DNA of 64,000 nucleotides from Rotaria socialis (Eukaryota; Rotifera; Eurotatoria; Philodinida; Philodinidae). The notes beneath the pieces were generated by a model. The model was not told the origin of the DNA and did not search any database. It saw only the letters and a list, made by a program, of their open reading frames with translations. Location: positions 150,475 to 214,474 of the forward strand of contig CAJNYU010001458.1 in assembly GCA_905331475.1 (NCBI GenBank). Direction: 5' to 3'. A program made the position numbers and the translations under genes. Below are positions 1 through 13,700 of the stretch, piece after piece. Position 1 is the stretch's first letter, and each line of letters starts with the position of its first letter.

Positions 1-325
1 TATTAAAAGAAAGAAACCCAAAAACAAATGGCAATAAAACAACAAAAAGAAGTGTTAAGTATAGTTTTGTAACAATATGAAAAGGCATACACGCGCAAAA
101 TTCCAAGCCTCTATATCATGATCAAATATAGAATACAATATTAAAAAAAACACGAGAAAGATATCGAATGTAACACAGTGCATGTTGTACGATAATATTA
201 CTCTAATTTTCAGTTTATTTAAATATTAATAAATACACTAGAACATATCATAATTGCGTTCGGAACTGAACATTTAATGAATAACAAAGAAAGACAGAGA
301 TTCATTAAACGAGAATCAGTATATG
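1..325. other. 3' flank of the POMGNT1-like gene
   Basis: AT-rich sequence downstream of the stop codon of the minus-strand glycosyltransferase. I see no open frame with coding character and no recognisable RNA gene; it probably holds the 3' UTR and intergenic sequence. Confidence 0.5.
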
Positions 326-3300
326 TTAAGTCGAGTTCAATGTACTTTTATATAGAGGCGATTTGGATCCAACGAGATAAAATTGATATTTATTTGCACT
401 AAATCGAAGAACACCAAGATAGAGACCTAATGGTTCTTGTGGAAATAAGCCAAAACAAGGTAAAACTGGCATAAGCGATGCTACATCGTCTGTTGATTCT
501 TGTTGATAAATATACTTGAACGTAGCAGAGCTAAAGTAAACAATACTTTTCTTTTGTGAAATTAAATTGAAAATAAAAATGTTATACCTGTTTTGATTTC
601 TAATTAAATTATACATATTTAGATTAAGTGTATCACATGGTTCTAAAGATTTCAGCAATGTTGCCGAACTAATTGATTTGGTTAAAAAAGTATCATAGCT
701 TTCTTTACGTAATGTGTTAATATTTGATAATGGAGGAAACGGATTTCTATAGTAGAATAAATAAAATTAGCCGATATCTTTTCATCTTTGATATCGATTG
801 AAATAAAACAGTGTAAATTTTAGAAAAAAAATGAAATTCCTCTTTAACGCAGTTACTCATCGCAAACAAAATTCTTCCATATAATAAATCATTTTTTGAA
901 ATATTCACCAATCAAAAATCGATTCGATCTAAGATTTCATCGAATAGATTGAACTCGTTTTGAACATGAAACATCTCTAGTGCGATAAAATATGTGGAAA
1001 CATTTTCGGGGATCTAAACCCTATTAAGATTGTAATGAACTCATCTACTTTTACTCTATCTACTTTTATCCATAATCAAAGTTCCATATTTATATCAATA
1101 ATATTGATTCATAGTACGAGTCGGTTATCTCTCATTTCAAGTTTTAGATCAAATAAACGAAAGATCTTTTCTAATAGTTTAGCAGTTGGAACTCAATATT
1201 GGACAATTTTTTTAAAATATGTGTAACTGAGACTTTCATTTTCTCTCAACGAAAAACACTGTTAACGTTCAGAACTACAGTTGAATATTTTTCTTTCAAT
1301 TAGATGAATAATTTTGTTTTTTTTGTTTGCTTCATTTAAGTCAAAACTTACAAACTCGTTTGTCGTTTTCGATTAAATAGTGCTTCCAAATATTTCGTAT
1401 TCATTCGATTGCCATCAATTGGTCTTCGAAATATACGTGAAATATCTGGCATAAGAAAAGACGATGATGGAAGTGTCTGTGAAAATTTCCATTTATCCCA
1501 AACTCTACGAAAAATAAAATTCACCTAGAAAAATATTTAGCTCTTGAATAAATTTACCTTTTCGAGCAGCACTCTTTGAATGAAACTTTCATGTTTTTAT
1601 CATAAAATGTACGTTTTAATTGGTAGCCTAGACCAAACAAATTGTCAACACGATAGATTAGATCGATGGATCCATTAACCGCATCGTAAGCTAAACATAA
1701 AATATCCTCAATAACATCATTCTTAAAAGCAAACTCTTTTTTTACAATTAGGATTCCATAATTGTATGCCAGCAATCGTTTCATCCTTTTGAAACGTTTC
1801 ACTTAACAAAGCAAGAGTATAAAGAAAATCTGGAGATAAAATGAGATCTTCTTCAATAACAATGACGCTATCCTAATTATTGAAAATATTTCGAAAGTTT
1901 TCAAATAATAGATCGAATGCTTATTGTTGTTTTTACTTTAGTTGGATAGAGTTCCAAGGCCTTGTTTAATGATTTTTCATAATGTTCTAAAATAAATAAT
2001 TTTCAATAAAGTTTTGCAATTTTCAGCAAAGTTTTTGCAATTACCCATATATGTTGAACTACTGGATGTTTTTTCTCCTCGAAATCCAAACAGATCAATT
2101 AATGCAAGCGGTTCAGAAAATTTTTCATCAACAGCAACCTGAAAGAAAAATAAATGATTAGGCTCATATCATAAAATAAAATCGAAGACATACAATAACA
2201 TTTTCGACACGAATACCCGGTTGCATTAGCAAAGTTTCTAGACACATACGAAGAGAATTATATGAAATGCCTAGAATATCAAAATAGAATTTGCAGATGA
2301 AATTTAATAAGTAAAAACCAACCAGCAATAACAAGTATTGGTATTGAATATATGGGATTATCTTCTAATGTTTTATTTAATAGTCCAATAGGTGCTAGAT
2401 TTTTATCAACATTGGTATCTTTAAAATACAAAAATGTCACGTGTGGAATAGAATCTCCATAGAATCTATCTACATACCACTACAAAAGTCTCCGTAGCCA
2501 TCATAACGTGAACAAAAATCACGACGTTTATCATTACGAAAGGGTAATGGATCAGGTCGAATTTTGATTCCTTTTACTAAAAATAGAATTAATTTTAAAA
2601 AATCAACTAGGAGCGTTCATTTCAATAGGATTTCAATGTCAGACAAAGTATAATTGCTTGTGCTACTCTTGACGACATCGTTTTATTCTATCGATTTCAA
2701 AACGAGTTGCTTTTAATAAAAACATTTAGAAATTTAATAAAGTAAACTAAGAAGAAGTGTAATTTTCTTCGAGAACAAAAAAGAATATAAACTGATTTTT
2801 GATAGATAGGGAATACTATTTTGTTTAGTATAGTAAAGGTGCATTATATTTTTCACATTCATTCTATATAGTATCGTCTTTTTTTCTTTTGTCTGGCTAA
2901 AAATTTCTTCACAGTAATATGTATCAAACGCGAAGCTATTTCGGAAATTAAACATTTCACTTACAAGTTTGTGGTACACATAATCGCTTGTCAATAGGAG
3001 ACGCATAACCAGGTGCACTTCCTGCATGTGAAATCTAAACATATATTTGTATTAAAAAAAAAACTGTCGCGTTAGCCACTAAATAAAACATATTTACAAC
3101 AAAACATGCATATAAAATATTAGCGAATGATTGAGCAGAATCCCATTTCCCAGTGCAGGAGAAAAAAGAACAATAAATTAATAAATTTATTAGTATTTTG
3201 GATAGAACTAATTACCATATAACTTATTTTAATTTGATTAATGATACTAACAAAAAATTAACGCATGACTTGTCATGAACAAAGCGTATGCATATATATC

Positions 3301-6243
3301 TTTTTTTTTCATGTATTTATTTTTACAACAGTCATTGTGAACCTGTTTTTATTTTTGAAGGACAAACCTCTTCGTAAGGGCTAAAACCTTCTATGCCCTT
3401 TCGACCTACAAACGCCCAAGAGTCTCGGTAATTCATATTTTGTATAGTTGCACTGCCAAGATCAAAAAAGAGATTTTTACTGTGCTGACTAAGTCTAAAT
3501 ATATAAATAGAAAACAAGAGATAAAACCAAAGAATATTGACAATGTTTATCTATTTTGTTTTTCTTTTTCATATATGAAAAAGTATATGTATATATATAT
3601 ATATATATAAACAGGTTAATGGGGATGATTCTGCTCACTCATTCTCTTTCGAAATACTAATACAAATATACATGGAACTCATATGATCATCACCTCTTCA
3701 TAGTTAAAATTGATGCTCGTTTTGAAATGATGAATAAGCGCCCATGAGTCACGAAAAAAAAGTGATCCTATTTTCTGACTGCCAATACCTTGTAATACAG
3801 TTCGAGTGAAATTTCGTAAGCTAAACAAATATAGACAACATATATATATATATATGATGCATACATACAGTAGAGTGATGCCAAATAAAATATTTTTTTT
3901 ATATGAATACAAAATCAATGACAATGACTTACTTTGTTGATGCTTCATCAAAAGTAACTGCAATTAGAATAACGTTTTCTTCAAGATTTTCAAGAAATAT
4001 TTCTAAATTTGTACTATCTAAACGAGTAAAAATCGAATAAATTTATAAGAAAAAAGAACACTTGAACTATTTTACCTTCTTGCCATGTATCAAAATGTCC
4101 TGTACGTATAACTTCTTTTCCATTGGAAACAACAACTATATTAATACCACGTCCAGCATCATTAATACCTTTTGCCATAACATATTTTCCGTCAACACAT
4201 ATTTTTGGTTCATCGTTTTTATCTTTGCCCGTATAAATATGTACAGCGAATTCGTTTTCTTTACATGTTTCTAGTAGACCACAATTCTTTATCGATGTAC
4301 CAATAGCTATCTTTCCTTCTTTATTGACTTCCGAAGTTGGAAATACTACTGGAGATAATTGACCCACTAGATAGTTGAATACAAAAAAAGTAAATAAATA
4401 TACTCAAAGTAGCACAGTACATACAAGGAAATTTAGCACAACCACTTATATGTGCAGCAGGAGCAAAATCACGATTTCCTTTTGGTTGATGCTAAAAAAA
4501 TTAAAATTTGAAAAAGATGCAAACACAGATTTGATTATACGCTATTCATCAAATGATATTTAAAAAAAAGACTGAATTCTAGAAATTGAATCATTAACTA
4601 TATCTAATTCCGTGTTAAATCTTATCTTATAGTGCCTAATTAATATGAATCTAAAGCATAGAGATCATAATCATTTTTCGTTTATCTATTTTCTTTTCTG
4701 TATGATGTATTGTATTGTTCTATTCATAGAGAATATTATTGCAAGAGCTTTGCTATTTTAAAATTACATTTTTCACATAGTCATTCGAATATAATTAAAG
4801 ATTTAGAACTTTTTTTCTGTTTTATAGAACCTACACAAGTGTTAAATGATATTTGACATGTGTGATTTTTATTTATGCTCTTTTCTGTATGAATAATTAT
4901 AAAAATGTTATCATGAAACGAACATTTAAATATGGGTATTTTACTGCAATCAATGAAATAAGAGGGTGTATTTATCGTTCGTTGAAAAATGACCTAACGC
5001 TTTAAGGTGAAATTTTTGTATGACGTATTGTTGTGATAGACTTTTCTATTCGAATAAAATATATTTGACAATGAAAATACGACTTATAATAACCTGTCAC
5101 TCGTTTAGAAGCTCACATCTTATTCATGAAGTCGATGACGATGTTCTAACAATGCTTTCAATTATTTTGTTGTGTCAAAGAAGGCCTATTTTAAACGAAA
5201 TAACTAATTTTTTTATATTGAGAGTTTATTAAACTGTCTAAAATTATTTGTATCTTGATATTTAAATCCTACCATTTCAACAGCTTTCCCACGTGCAAGT
5301 CCTTTCTGCCCAATCATAACAAAGGAATCACGAAATTTAATAATTTTTATCAATTGACTACCATATTTTTCTAATATCGACAAAGATGCTTCTTTCAATC
5401 TAAAATAAAGCAAGAAAAACAGAATGAAAATATTTTTCAAAAAACAACAAAATGTTTTCAACTAACCCATATGTCATTTCATCAAAACTAGCTAGAATAA
5501 TAATATCACCATCATTTAAAGTTACTTTAAGTGTTCGTAATAAGAATGTTTCTAATAGAATATGAAAATAATTTATTTTACTGTATAGATCTAAAATTCG
5601 TTTTTACTAACCTTCAATATAAGTATCATATGTTTCTGTTAATTTAACATCATAAGTTACACTATCAAGTGCAACTAAATTAATACCACGACCAATTTTT
5701 GCATCTTTTAAATTTTTATGAACCAATCTATATTAATTCAAAAAGAAACAATAAATCACGATTAAATATATGCAAGTAATATTTACAATTTATTATTAAA
5801 ACATATAATTGGATACTTTTCAATTCCATCTCCGGAAACAATTTTATATGGGATAGCATCATCTGCGCACTTCTCATCAATTTCACATCCTGAAAAGTTA
5901 ACAATTGTAAATAATTTACTAGTATGATCAATATATTTATTTACCAGCATCGGGTATAGATGGTCTTTGAATTCGCTGTCGGTCAATGGAATTTTGTTTT
6001 ACTGTTTGATTTTGATTGTGAACAGTCTCTAATTTAGAAATACTGCCAGTCGGCGCTTCATTGGATGCTTAAAATAAATAAATAAAAACTTTAATCAAAC
6101 TATAGATTTACAAACTTACGATCTCGTTTTGTAAGAACATATGAATTAATAAAAATAACGATACTTGCAACCAAAATCAATATTATAAAAAAGTTGCCTA
6201 CACCTCCAAATTGTTTATGGATGATTCGTTTGACTTTTCTCAT
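326..6243 (-). CDS. POMGNT1: POMGNT1-like N-acetylglucosaminyltransferase (GT13) with ILEI stem domains
   Basis: Multi-exon gene. The start at 6243 gives a short basic N-terminus followed by one hydrophobic segment (FFIILILVASIVIFI), as in a type II Golgi protein. Two ILEI/FAM3-type stem modules follow (motif GRGIN-VV near 4150 and its partner near 5690; RDSW/RDSF repeats at 5330, 3750 and 3430). The catalytic GT13 part is read from short exons: IPILVIAG (about 2340), the acidic VIVIEEDL that fits the metal/nucleotide-sugar site (about 1850), GLGYQLKR (about 1630), PDISRIFRRP (about 1430), and a C-terminal GVLRF...YLVG block ending at 326. In animals POMGnT1 adds GlcNAc beta1,2 to O-mannose on alpha-dystroglycan (family knowledge). 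Two look-alike exons at 3368-3494 and 3694-3820 may be alternatives. Some small exon limits are uncertain. Confidence 0.82.
3368..3494 (-). other. ILEI exon B, candidate mutually exclusive exon
   Basis: 127-bp exon of the POMGNT1-like gene: acceptor TTTAG before 3494, donor GTTTGT after 3368. It enters in phase 2 and leaves in phase 0. It encodes an ILEI segment with RDSWAFVGRKGI and ends in PYEE. It has the same length and phases as the exon at 3694-3820, and equivalent content, so using both would duplicate half a domain. Confidence 0.65.
3694..3820 (-). other. ILEI exon A, candidate mutually exclusive exon
   Basis: 127-bp exon of the POMGNT1-like gene: acceptor TTTAG before 3820, donor GTGATG after 3694, phase 2 in and phase 0 out. 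It encodes a diverged ILEI segment containing FFRDSWAL and ending NYEE. It aligns with the exon at 3368-3494 without gaps over about 42 residues, with roughly a quarter of residues identical. Confidence 0.65.
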
Positions 6244-6346
6244 CCTTGAATCGGTTAAACAGTCTAATAAACATTACTCATAGACATCATAAGCAAATTT
6301 CTCTTTTTTCTTTGTATTCTTGATAGTTTATCTAAAACGAAGGACA
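6244..6346. promoter_or_regulatory. Head-to-head intergenic promoter region, POMGNT1-like / PYROXD2
   Basis: Only 103 bp separate the start codon of the minus-strand glycosyltransferase from that of plus-strand PYROXD2. Both 5' UTRs and any core promoter elements must lie here or overlap the first exons. The stretch is AT-rich with a pyrimidine run (CTCTTTTTTCTTTG) near 6301. No clear TATA box was identified. A bidirectional promoter is inferred. Confidence 0.5.
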
Positions 6347-9300
6347 ATGATAAAGAAGGTGCAAAAAAAGTTAACGAATTCACTGAAACACAAAATAAGA
6401 ATGAAGAAAGCCTACGACGTGATAATAGTTGGTGCTGGACACAATGGTCTTGTTACCTCGGCTTATTTAGCTCGGCAAGGTTTACGAGTACTTGTTTGTG
6501 AAAAACGATCAATTATCGGGGGTGCTGCATGTACAGAAGAAATAGTTAAAGGTTTTAAATTTTCTCGTGCATCTTATTTATTAAGTTTATTTCGTCAGAA
6601 AATTATTGATGATTTAAATTTACATGAACACGGCTTGAAATATTATTTTCGTGATCCTGTTTCATATACGCCCATAAAGAATCCGATTAATAATAATCAA
6701 CGTTCATTATTATTATCATCATCGAATAATGAATTTAACAAGAAACAAATTGCTCAATTTTCAGTAAAAGATGCAGTAAACTATCAGTACTATGAAGAAT
6801 GGCTAACAAAAATATGTCGAGCCATTGACAAACTTATTTATTCACTACCACCTGATCTTAATCAAATGAATCAAAATTCTAAAATGTCCGATCGTTTTCG
6901 TGCTTACAATTATTCATTGAAAATTTTTTATGATTTATTTAAAAAACTTGGCTTCAATGGTTCTTTAGATCTATATCAATTATTAACTTCATCGGCTGGT
7001 CGAATATTAGATAAATGGTTTGAATCCGATATTATGAAAGCTACATTAGCTACAGATGGTCTTATAGGTACTATGCTTGGTCCATATGATAGCGGTACCG
7101 GCTATGTTTTACTTCATCATGTCATGGGTGACTTAGGTGGACGAGCTAGTAAGTAAATAAGAGAATTTTCTTCTTCATGTACTTCTTGTCTATAATTGAA
7201 AGAGTACAGTCAAAGAAAATTACTTAGGATATTATAAGAAGAAGAAAGAACACGCAAATACATACTTTGAAAGTAGTCTCAGTACCAAGAAATAAATTCT
7301 TCTGTTTTCCTACATTTATGGTGTGACATGCGATCTATAAAAGAAAAAAAGAAAAAGCCAAAGTGTACCAGAAAAAATGTGTACTCATTCTGATGTTTAT
7401 ATACAATCATAGATACTATAAGTATAACATACTGTTATAAAGTATAGATCAATTTCTTATTGTAGTTCTAAAGAAATGTGTTTTTTTTATTAAATATAAT
7501 AAAACAACCTTGACGATTAAAAGAACAGTTACAAAATCTTTCATATGTCAATTTCGTAGGAATTGTGCTAACTGCCTCTTTTTTATGATATTAATTTCTT
7601 TATTGTACATCTTACTACAAGTATTAAGTTAAAATTTATTTTCTATTTACTATGATTAAATTCATACTACAGAAAAACTAGAATCGAATTCTACCTTTAG
7701 CCTCTATGAATTTTTTACAATGTAGTTGAGTTATATTTGCTTCGAAAACTTATTTCAAGTCACCTAAATTTTCTTCGAATATCAAAATAATGAAGATGCG
7801 ACCGATGAAAAAATAAAATTGAGTGAAACTGTCTAATCTGTAGATACTATAGGTCGGATTTAACTTCAGTAGAAAATTTTTTTTTATCAATTCTTCAATA
7901 ACAAATCATAACTATTTTTGATAGAGTTAGCGACTCAGTAAACTTGATGTCAATGAATCACTGTTTAGTGTTTACACGAACACCACATGTCTCTAGGCGT
8001 ACTAGTCTCGCCTTGACGTGTCAGCTTTCTCAAATGCACAGTTCCGTAGAATTTCGTGCTTTAATCAAAGTAATACAAAAGACTATTATAAGATGCAATA
8101 GAAAAGATTTTTTCTAGGCCCATTAGTGCCACTAAGAATTTCTATTAGAGTCAACTTAAATAATTCATCTAATTTAATTTGTTAAATATGGATGATTATG
8201 AAATATAGAAATAAAACGATCCTTTGAAATGGCTTACTTGTCTATTTTATTTCCTATTATTTTGTAATTATTTCTTCTTGTCTATCTACAACTTTCTATT
8301 TAAATAATTTAGTCATAAATAAATAAACAAATAGAAAACAACGATCTAAAACGGGTTATACTTCTCAAGAGAAATCTTCCACGTGTATATAACATCTGTT
8401 CTTTTTTTCATAAAAAGATTTCGATTCACGTGAGATTTAAATGCTAAAGTTCATTTTTAGATGCTTGGTATTACGTTCAAGGTGGGATGGGTGGTATAAG
8501 TAATGCTATAGCTTCATCAGCACGGTCCTCAGGTGTTGAAATACGTACAGATTGTAATGTTAATCATATAGATATACGTAATGCAAAAGTAGAAGGTGTC
8601 ATACTTGAAAATGGAGAAGAAATAAGAGGAAAACTTGTGGCTTCAAATGCAACAGCTTATGTTACATTTAAAAATTTAATTTTAAATGATGTTATTAACA
8701 CAAATAAAGATTTAGGTGAATTAAAAAAACATATATTACAATCGGATTATAAAAGTGGTACAACAAAAATAAATCTTGCTCTATCAGGGCTACCGTAACA
8801 AATAAAATAAAATTGAAAACCTATAAAAATTTATTTTTCCATAGAAATTTTCTCGCTAATCCCAATAAAAAGCCGAATGAACTTGAACCTCATCATCAAT
8901 GTACAATACACATCAATAGCGAGTCAATGTCTAATCTACAAAATGCTTATCAACAAGCATTAAATGGACAACCAAGTCAAAATCCATTGATTGAAATGGT
9001 TTCTATTCAGAAATAATTTCTATTGTTACGTTTTCTTTCTTTTTTTTTCTTCAGGTTATTCCTTCTTCACTTGATCCAACATTAGCTCCAAAAAATTGCC
9101 ATGTAGCTTTACTATTTACTCAGTATACACCTTATCGTTTATCGAATGATAAACAAATTGAAATAACGCAGGAATATAAAGAAAACTATTATCGAAGTGT
9201 GATTAATTCGATCGAACAATATGCACCGGGTTTTGAAAAGCTTATTATTGGACGTGATATGCTGTTTCCATCGGACTTAGAAGAACAATTTTCATTAACA

Positions 9301-9632
9301 GGTAAAAACTCTTTGTGAACATTTTCTTTTATAAAATAATTTAAACAAAAAACAAAAAGGTGGAAATATTTTTCATGGTGCACTTTCACTTGATCAAATG
9401 TATTCATTTCGACCAGCGATATCATGTTCAAACCATCGAACACCTATTAATGGTCTTTATCTATGCGGAAGTTCAACTCACCCAGGAGGTAATATTATTT
9501 CATTTTTTAATATCAAAGATTTCTATTTCAATAATTCTGAATAATATAGGAGGAGTTACTGGTATGCCAGGTTTCAATGCAGCAACAATAATGCTTCAGG
9601 ACTGGCAACGTAAAAGACATTTATTCAAGTGA
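6347..9632 (+). CDS. PYROXD2: PYROXD2, FAD-dependent oxidoreductase
   Basis: Six exons (6347-7148, 8461-8794, 8845-8998, 9055-9301, 9360-9488, 9550-9632) give 582 residues, about the usual length of the family (human about 581). The N-terminus is basic and short, compatible with mitochondrial import. It is followed by the FAD-binding Rossmann motif VIIVGAGHNGL and the GG-AC motif typical of phytoene-desaturase-like flavoproteins. Later landmarks are YVQGGMGGIS, HHQCTIH, SSLDPTLAP, TQYTPY, YAPGF, GGNIFHGALSLDQ and the C-terminal LCGSSTHPGGGV with the second FAD contact. PYROXD2 is a mitochondrial matrix protein of poorly defined chemistry (family knowledge). Intron 1 is 1.3 kb and the others are about 50-60 bp; the third donor (GTTTCT) is weak. 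The ATG at 6347 was chosen because no upstream in-frame ATG exists. Confidence 0.93.
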
Positions 9633-10779
9633 TTATTACCATATTGTTAAAACAGAAAACATTTATAGGAATACATACATCCGAATAAGAATATTTAGAG
9701 TGATCATACTTACGTTTGTTAGTTTATTGAATATTTTGTTTTCACCAAGGCCAAGTAAATATACTATTAAGCGAAAGAAAAAACTTTACCTGTATTTGAT
9801 TTAGCAACCCATTGGCATTGAACTAAAATTTCAAAACGATCAGTAAACATTTTGTATTTATCAATGTATTAACTAGGATTAAAATATGTATGATTATTTG
9901 TAACATAGTAATTTCATAAAGAAAATCTTTTAATAATCCACTTTGAATTACACGAAATTATATTTTGGTTCCATATAATATTCTATTTAATCAAAATAAA
10001 CTTTCGTAACAAATGTATTTGTCTATATTGATTCAAACTTTTCTTTTAAAGCTTACGCATGGTTTAACTAAACTTGAGCAAATAGCAATATTTATTTGCT
10101 CGTTTCCTGTAGAGAAAAAAATCTTGCTTTCGAATAATTACATTATATAAGTATGCTAGCAATGCAAATATAAATAAAAGTCAACTATGATTTTGCAATA
10201 ATAATTAAATTAATGGCAGGACTAATGCTGACACGCTGGTACCTACAGTTAACAAAATAAACAAGAAAGAACGGCTACAAATAAAATATCCTAATTGATC
10301 ATCATGTGTAACCAATCCATGAAAATATTTGTTCTCGCTTATGATTGGTCAAAAAATGAATCCACTATTAAAATCAGTTGAGTGGAAAAGAATCTCAAAA
10401 ACTAATAAAGTTTACCTGCAAAATTATTTTTTCAGTCGGTTAATTTTTCTTGACTAATGTTAACGCGACATTGAATAAAAGCGTTCATGAATATTTGTCA
10501 TCAATACTAATCAATTTAGCTAGTATTGATATAACTAAGTGTGATATTTATCTTTTCAGGATACCTAATATTGACCTGACTTAATTGTAAACTCACCTTT
10601 ATTTGTCACATGTTCTTTGCAGTCGCTTATGAATATTATTAATCAGAGTGATTCATCTTTTCAATGTTGATTATCTTTTTTTTTATAATAAAAGAAAGGT
10701 GAAACGATTATTTCTCCTTTTAAGATCTATTGGAACATTGTTGTACTTTCTATTTAGTCTAATATTGAATATACAATAG
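9633..10779. other. Intergenic region between PYROXD2 and the transporter gene
   Basis: About 1.15 kb of AT-rich sequence on both strands without an open frame of coding quality. It should hold the PYROXD2 3' end and the promoter and 5' UTR of the transporter. No repeat or RNA gene recognised. Confidence 0.4.
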
Positions 10780-13700
10780 ATGGAGTTTCGCACGATTGCC
10801 TACGATATTACTTTTCATTATTCACAATTTTGTAAATATCAAGGACGTTGAATTTCTTGAAAAACGTTTTGTTTGTATAGACTTCGTTACAATAGCTGCG
10901 GTTCTTGGTACAGGCGTTCTTGGACTACCAATAACATTATACGATAGTGGTTTCGGCCCATTTATCATTTCGATTTGCATAGCTTATTTTGTTCAAGTAA
11001 ATTTATTCGTGCTACTGCTGATATATATATATATACGTTAATAGTAATTTTTGTTTTCTTCAAGGTATTATTAATTCTTTTCTTCACAGAAGTCTTGCAA
11101 AAAGTCTATTATCATAATATAGAAAAATTAAAAGAGGTCAGCTTAATAAATCATTAAATATTTCAATATCGATAATATTTATTGTTCTTATCTATTTTAT
11201 ATAGAGTGAGCAAGATCATATGCTTATTCAGGTAGATACAGAAGAATCACCTACGTCTGAATCAAACTATGATGTTATAGCAGATCGTGGTAAGAATCAA
11301 TGGGATGTCTGTATATGCGTTGTTTCATGTGCCTCTAATTAATCTCGTATAGCAAATATTATGATATTTTTTTTTCTATAGAAAAGATTGTTTCTATCAG
11401 TTTTATTTTATTTGTTAAGCTCTTGCAATAGAGAGCAATGAAATCTCAGAGAATATTACCATAACAATATAAGAAATAAAAAAGATCGTCTGAATCTTCG
11501 TTTGAAGTATAAGAAAGAGGAAGGATGTTAATCGCATGTTTGCTTAACCATTAGTTAGTTTTATTTGTTTGCTACCATACTACACACCATCAACAGAAAC
11601 ATTTGGGCGCAGTTAGCGAGCAATCATTGAAAATATCGCCTGCAAACGATGGCAGCAAAGAATCTCATTTCAATTTTGCATTTGTTCATATTGACGGCAT
11701 TCAGTTTTATTTTGGCTATTGTTTTGATAATTCAACTGTCAATTGGAGTTTGGAATATATTGAGAAATTTTTGTTGGAAACAAAATTCGAATCAATTATT
11801 GATCTATAATTTTTACGTATTTCATCATCTCATTGTATGCATCGTTCGATGTGCACTAATATTTTTTTCCTGTTTATCGATAATTATTTTTAATCAATGT
11901 TTATCAATCGAAATTTTCATTCATTTTCTATTATTACTTTCGACGTTCGATTTATTATTAATTATTGTCGGCGAAACAGCACATTTTTGGGATTCAACAG
12001 TAAATCATAAAAGTGCAATTTATTCAAAATGTTGTTTAATATTTGGTACGGTCTTTAACTATTTTGTATCAATTCTTTTTCTTGCCATACATTTAACATT
12101 GAGCGGCGAAAATTTTCTTACCATTGAAATATGTCGAATGCCAACAAACACATTTCTATTTATGGAACATAATTATGATGAGAAAACTTCAATGCCAACC
12201 ATGATTGCTTGTGCTCTCTTTATTCTAATTGATTTATTAACATTTTCATGGATTTATATTGCATATAGAGACATCTATAATCTTAAACGAAAATCATTAG
12301 CAAATTTATTTTTCTATTCATTAGTTTTTACGAAATTTAAGGGGTCAGAACGTTCACTAATGGTTAATCGTAGTTTAAAACGTCTTCTTACTGTATGTTT
12401 ATTTCTCATAAGTAACATGATTGCTACTCTACCAATATTGACTTTAAAAATTTTTAATATATCATTGAATATTTATTTGAAATTATTTTTAATTTATTTT
12501 ACAACATTACCATGGATTGATTTCATAACATTTTTCTTTTATAATGAAACAAAATTGGTAAAGACCAAGAATGTTTCAAAGAAAATTATTTCTAATGAAC
12601 ATTATACTCTTCAACAACTTATTGGTAGACGCTTAAGTTCCTATCGAGAGAGCATCATTTTTATACCGAAAAGTTGAAGATAGATGCAACTATTTTTTTT
12701 CTCTATACATGCATTGAGGCCATGGTTAATCTGTCATCATTGTTTCTTCACAGGTGAAACTTTTTATTGTGTGTGTAGTTTTTTCTTTGTAAAAGTTCAT
12801 GCACTATTTTGATTTTGATTATAATTGTCGCACAAATGTTTTGTTTGGATCTCTAATTTATAATAATATACTATGAAATAGAGTTTTGAATAAGTTTTTT
12901 TTTGCTTTTTTTTTCTAGCGATTTCCCCTGTTGCCATACTTTGCATTGAGTCCAATAGATTGATAGTTACTATACTATAAAGTTATAAATAACTGCCATA
13001 TGATTCTATGTTTAACTTTACATTAGCTACTATTCATAGTGTCGATTAAGAAGAGTTCGAATGAAAGAAAACTCTTAACTACAAATTCGATGCAAATTTG
13101 TTAATTTCTAGTTGATGATTAGATGACGTAGAAACAAAACCAAGAGAATTATCCTGGTTCAACCTTTTGAGATGAAATCAAAAACATGTGAAAAATTTAG
13201 GATAATAAGTACTAGTTCTCTATAACTGATTTCTTCAAGTATAAAATCAAATAAATCATGCAGCATACCAGTAATCGTCAATGAGTCCGCCCTATATTTG
13301 CTGATCTTCGCAATTTCGATGATAGGTTCATCTCTATTTAGTTGTATGTATGTACATATTTATTTTCTTCTTACCCTCAAGATATAATTGAGCAGTACTT
13401 ATATTTGCGAGATCTCAAAAATAATTCTAAATAACTAATGTTTATGCGATCTGTAGAAAAAAGATAGACATATTTTTATTCTATAGTTCAGAACTAACAA
13501 AATCGATGCTTCGAATTTTTGTTTACAACAATTTATTGCAAGAGACCGTGGCTATACAAATATATTGTTACAACAAAGTATTGATAGTATGACGAGTCAA
13601 TAGGAATCAAGTTGTCATGATAAATCATAAAGAAAGGCAGTTGTGTCTTTAATTAGATTTGTCAATGCAATCTGCTCAAGATAGTGCGCTGATTTCTCAT

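Noticed and set aside
3590..3612. TA run between the two ILEI exons
   Set aside because: Ordinary dinucleotide repeat, frequent throughout the window.
11381..11430. Possible alternative terminal exon of the transporter after a CTATAG acceptor
   Set aside because: Gives only 16 codons before a stop; the exon at 13854 continues the protein much better.
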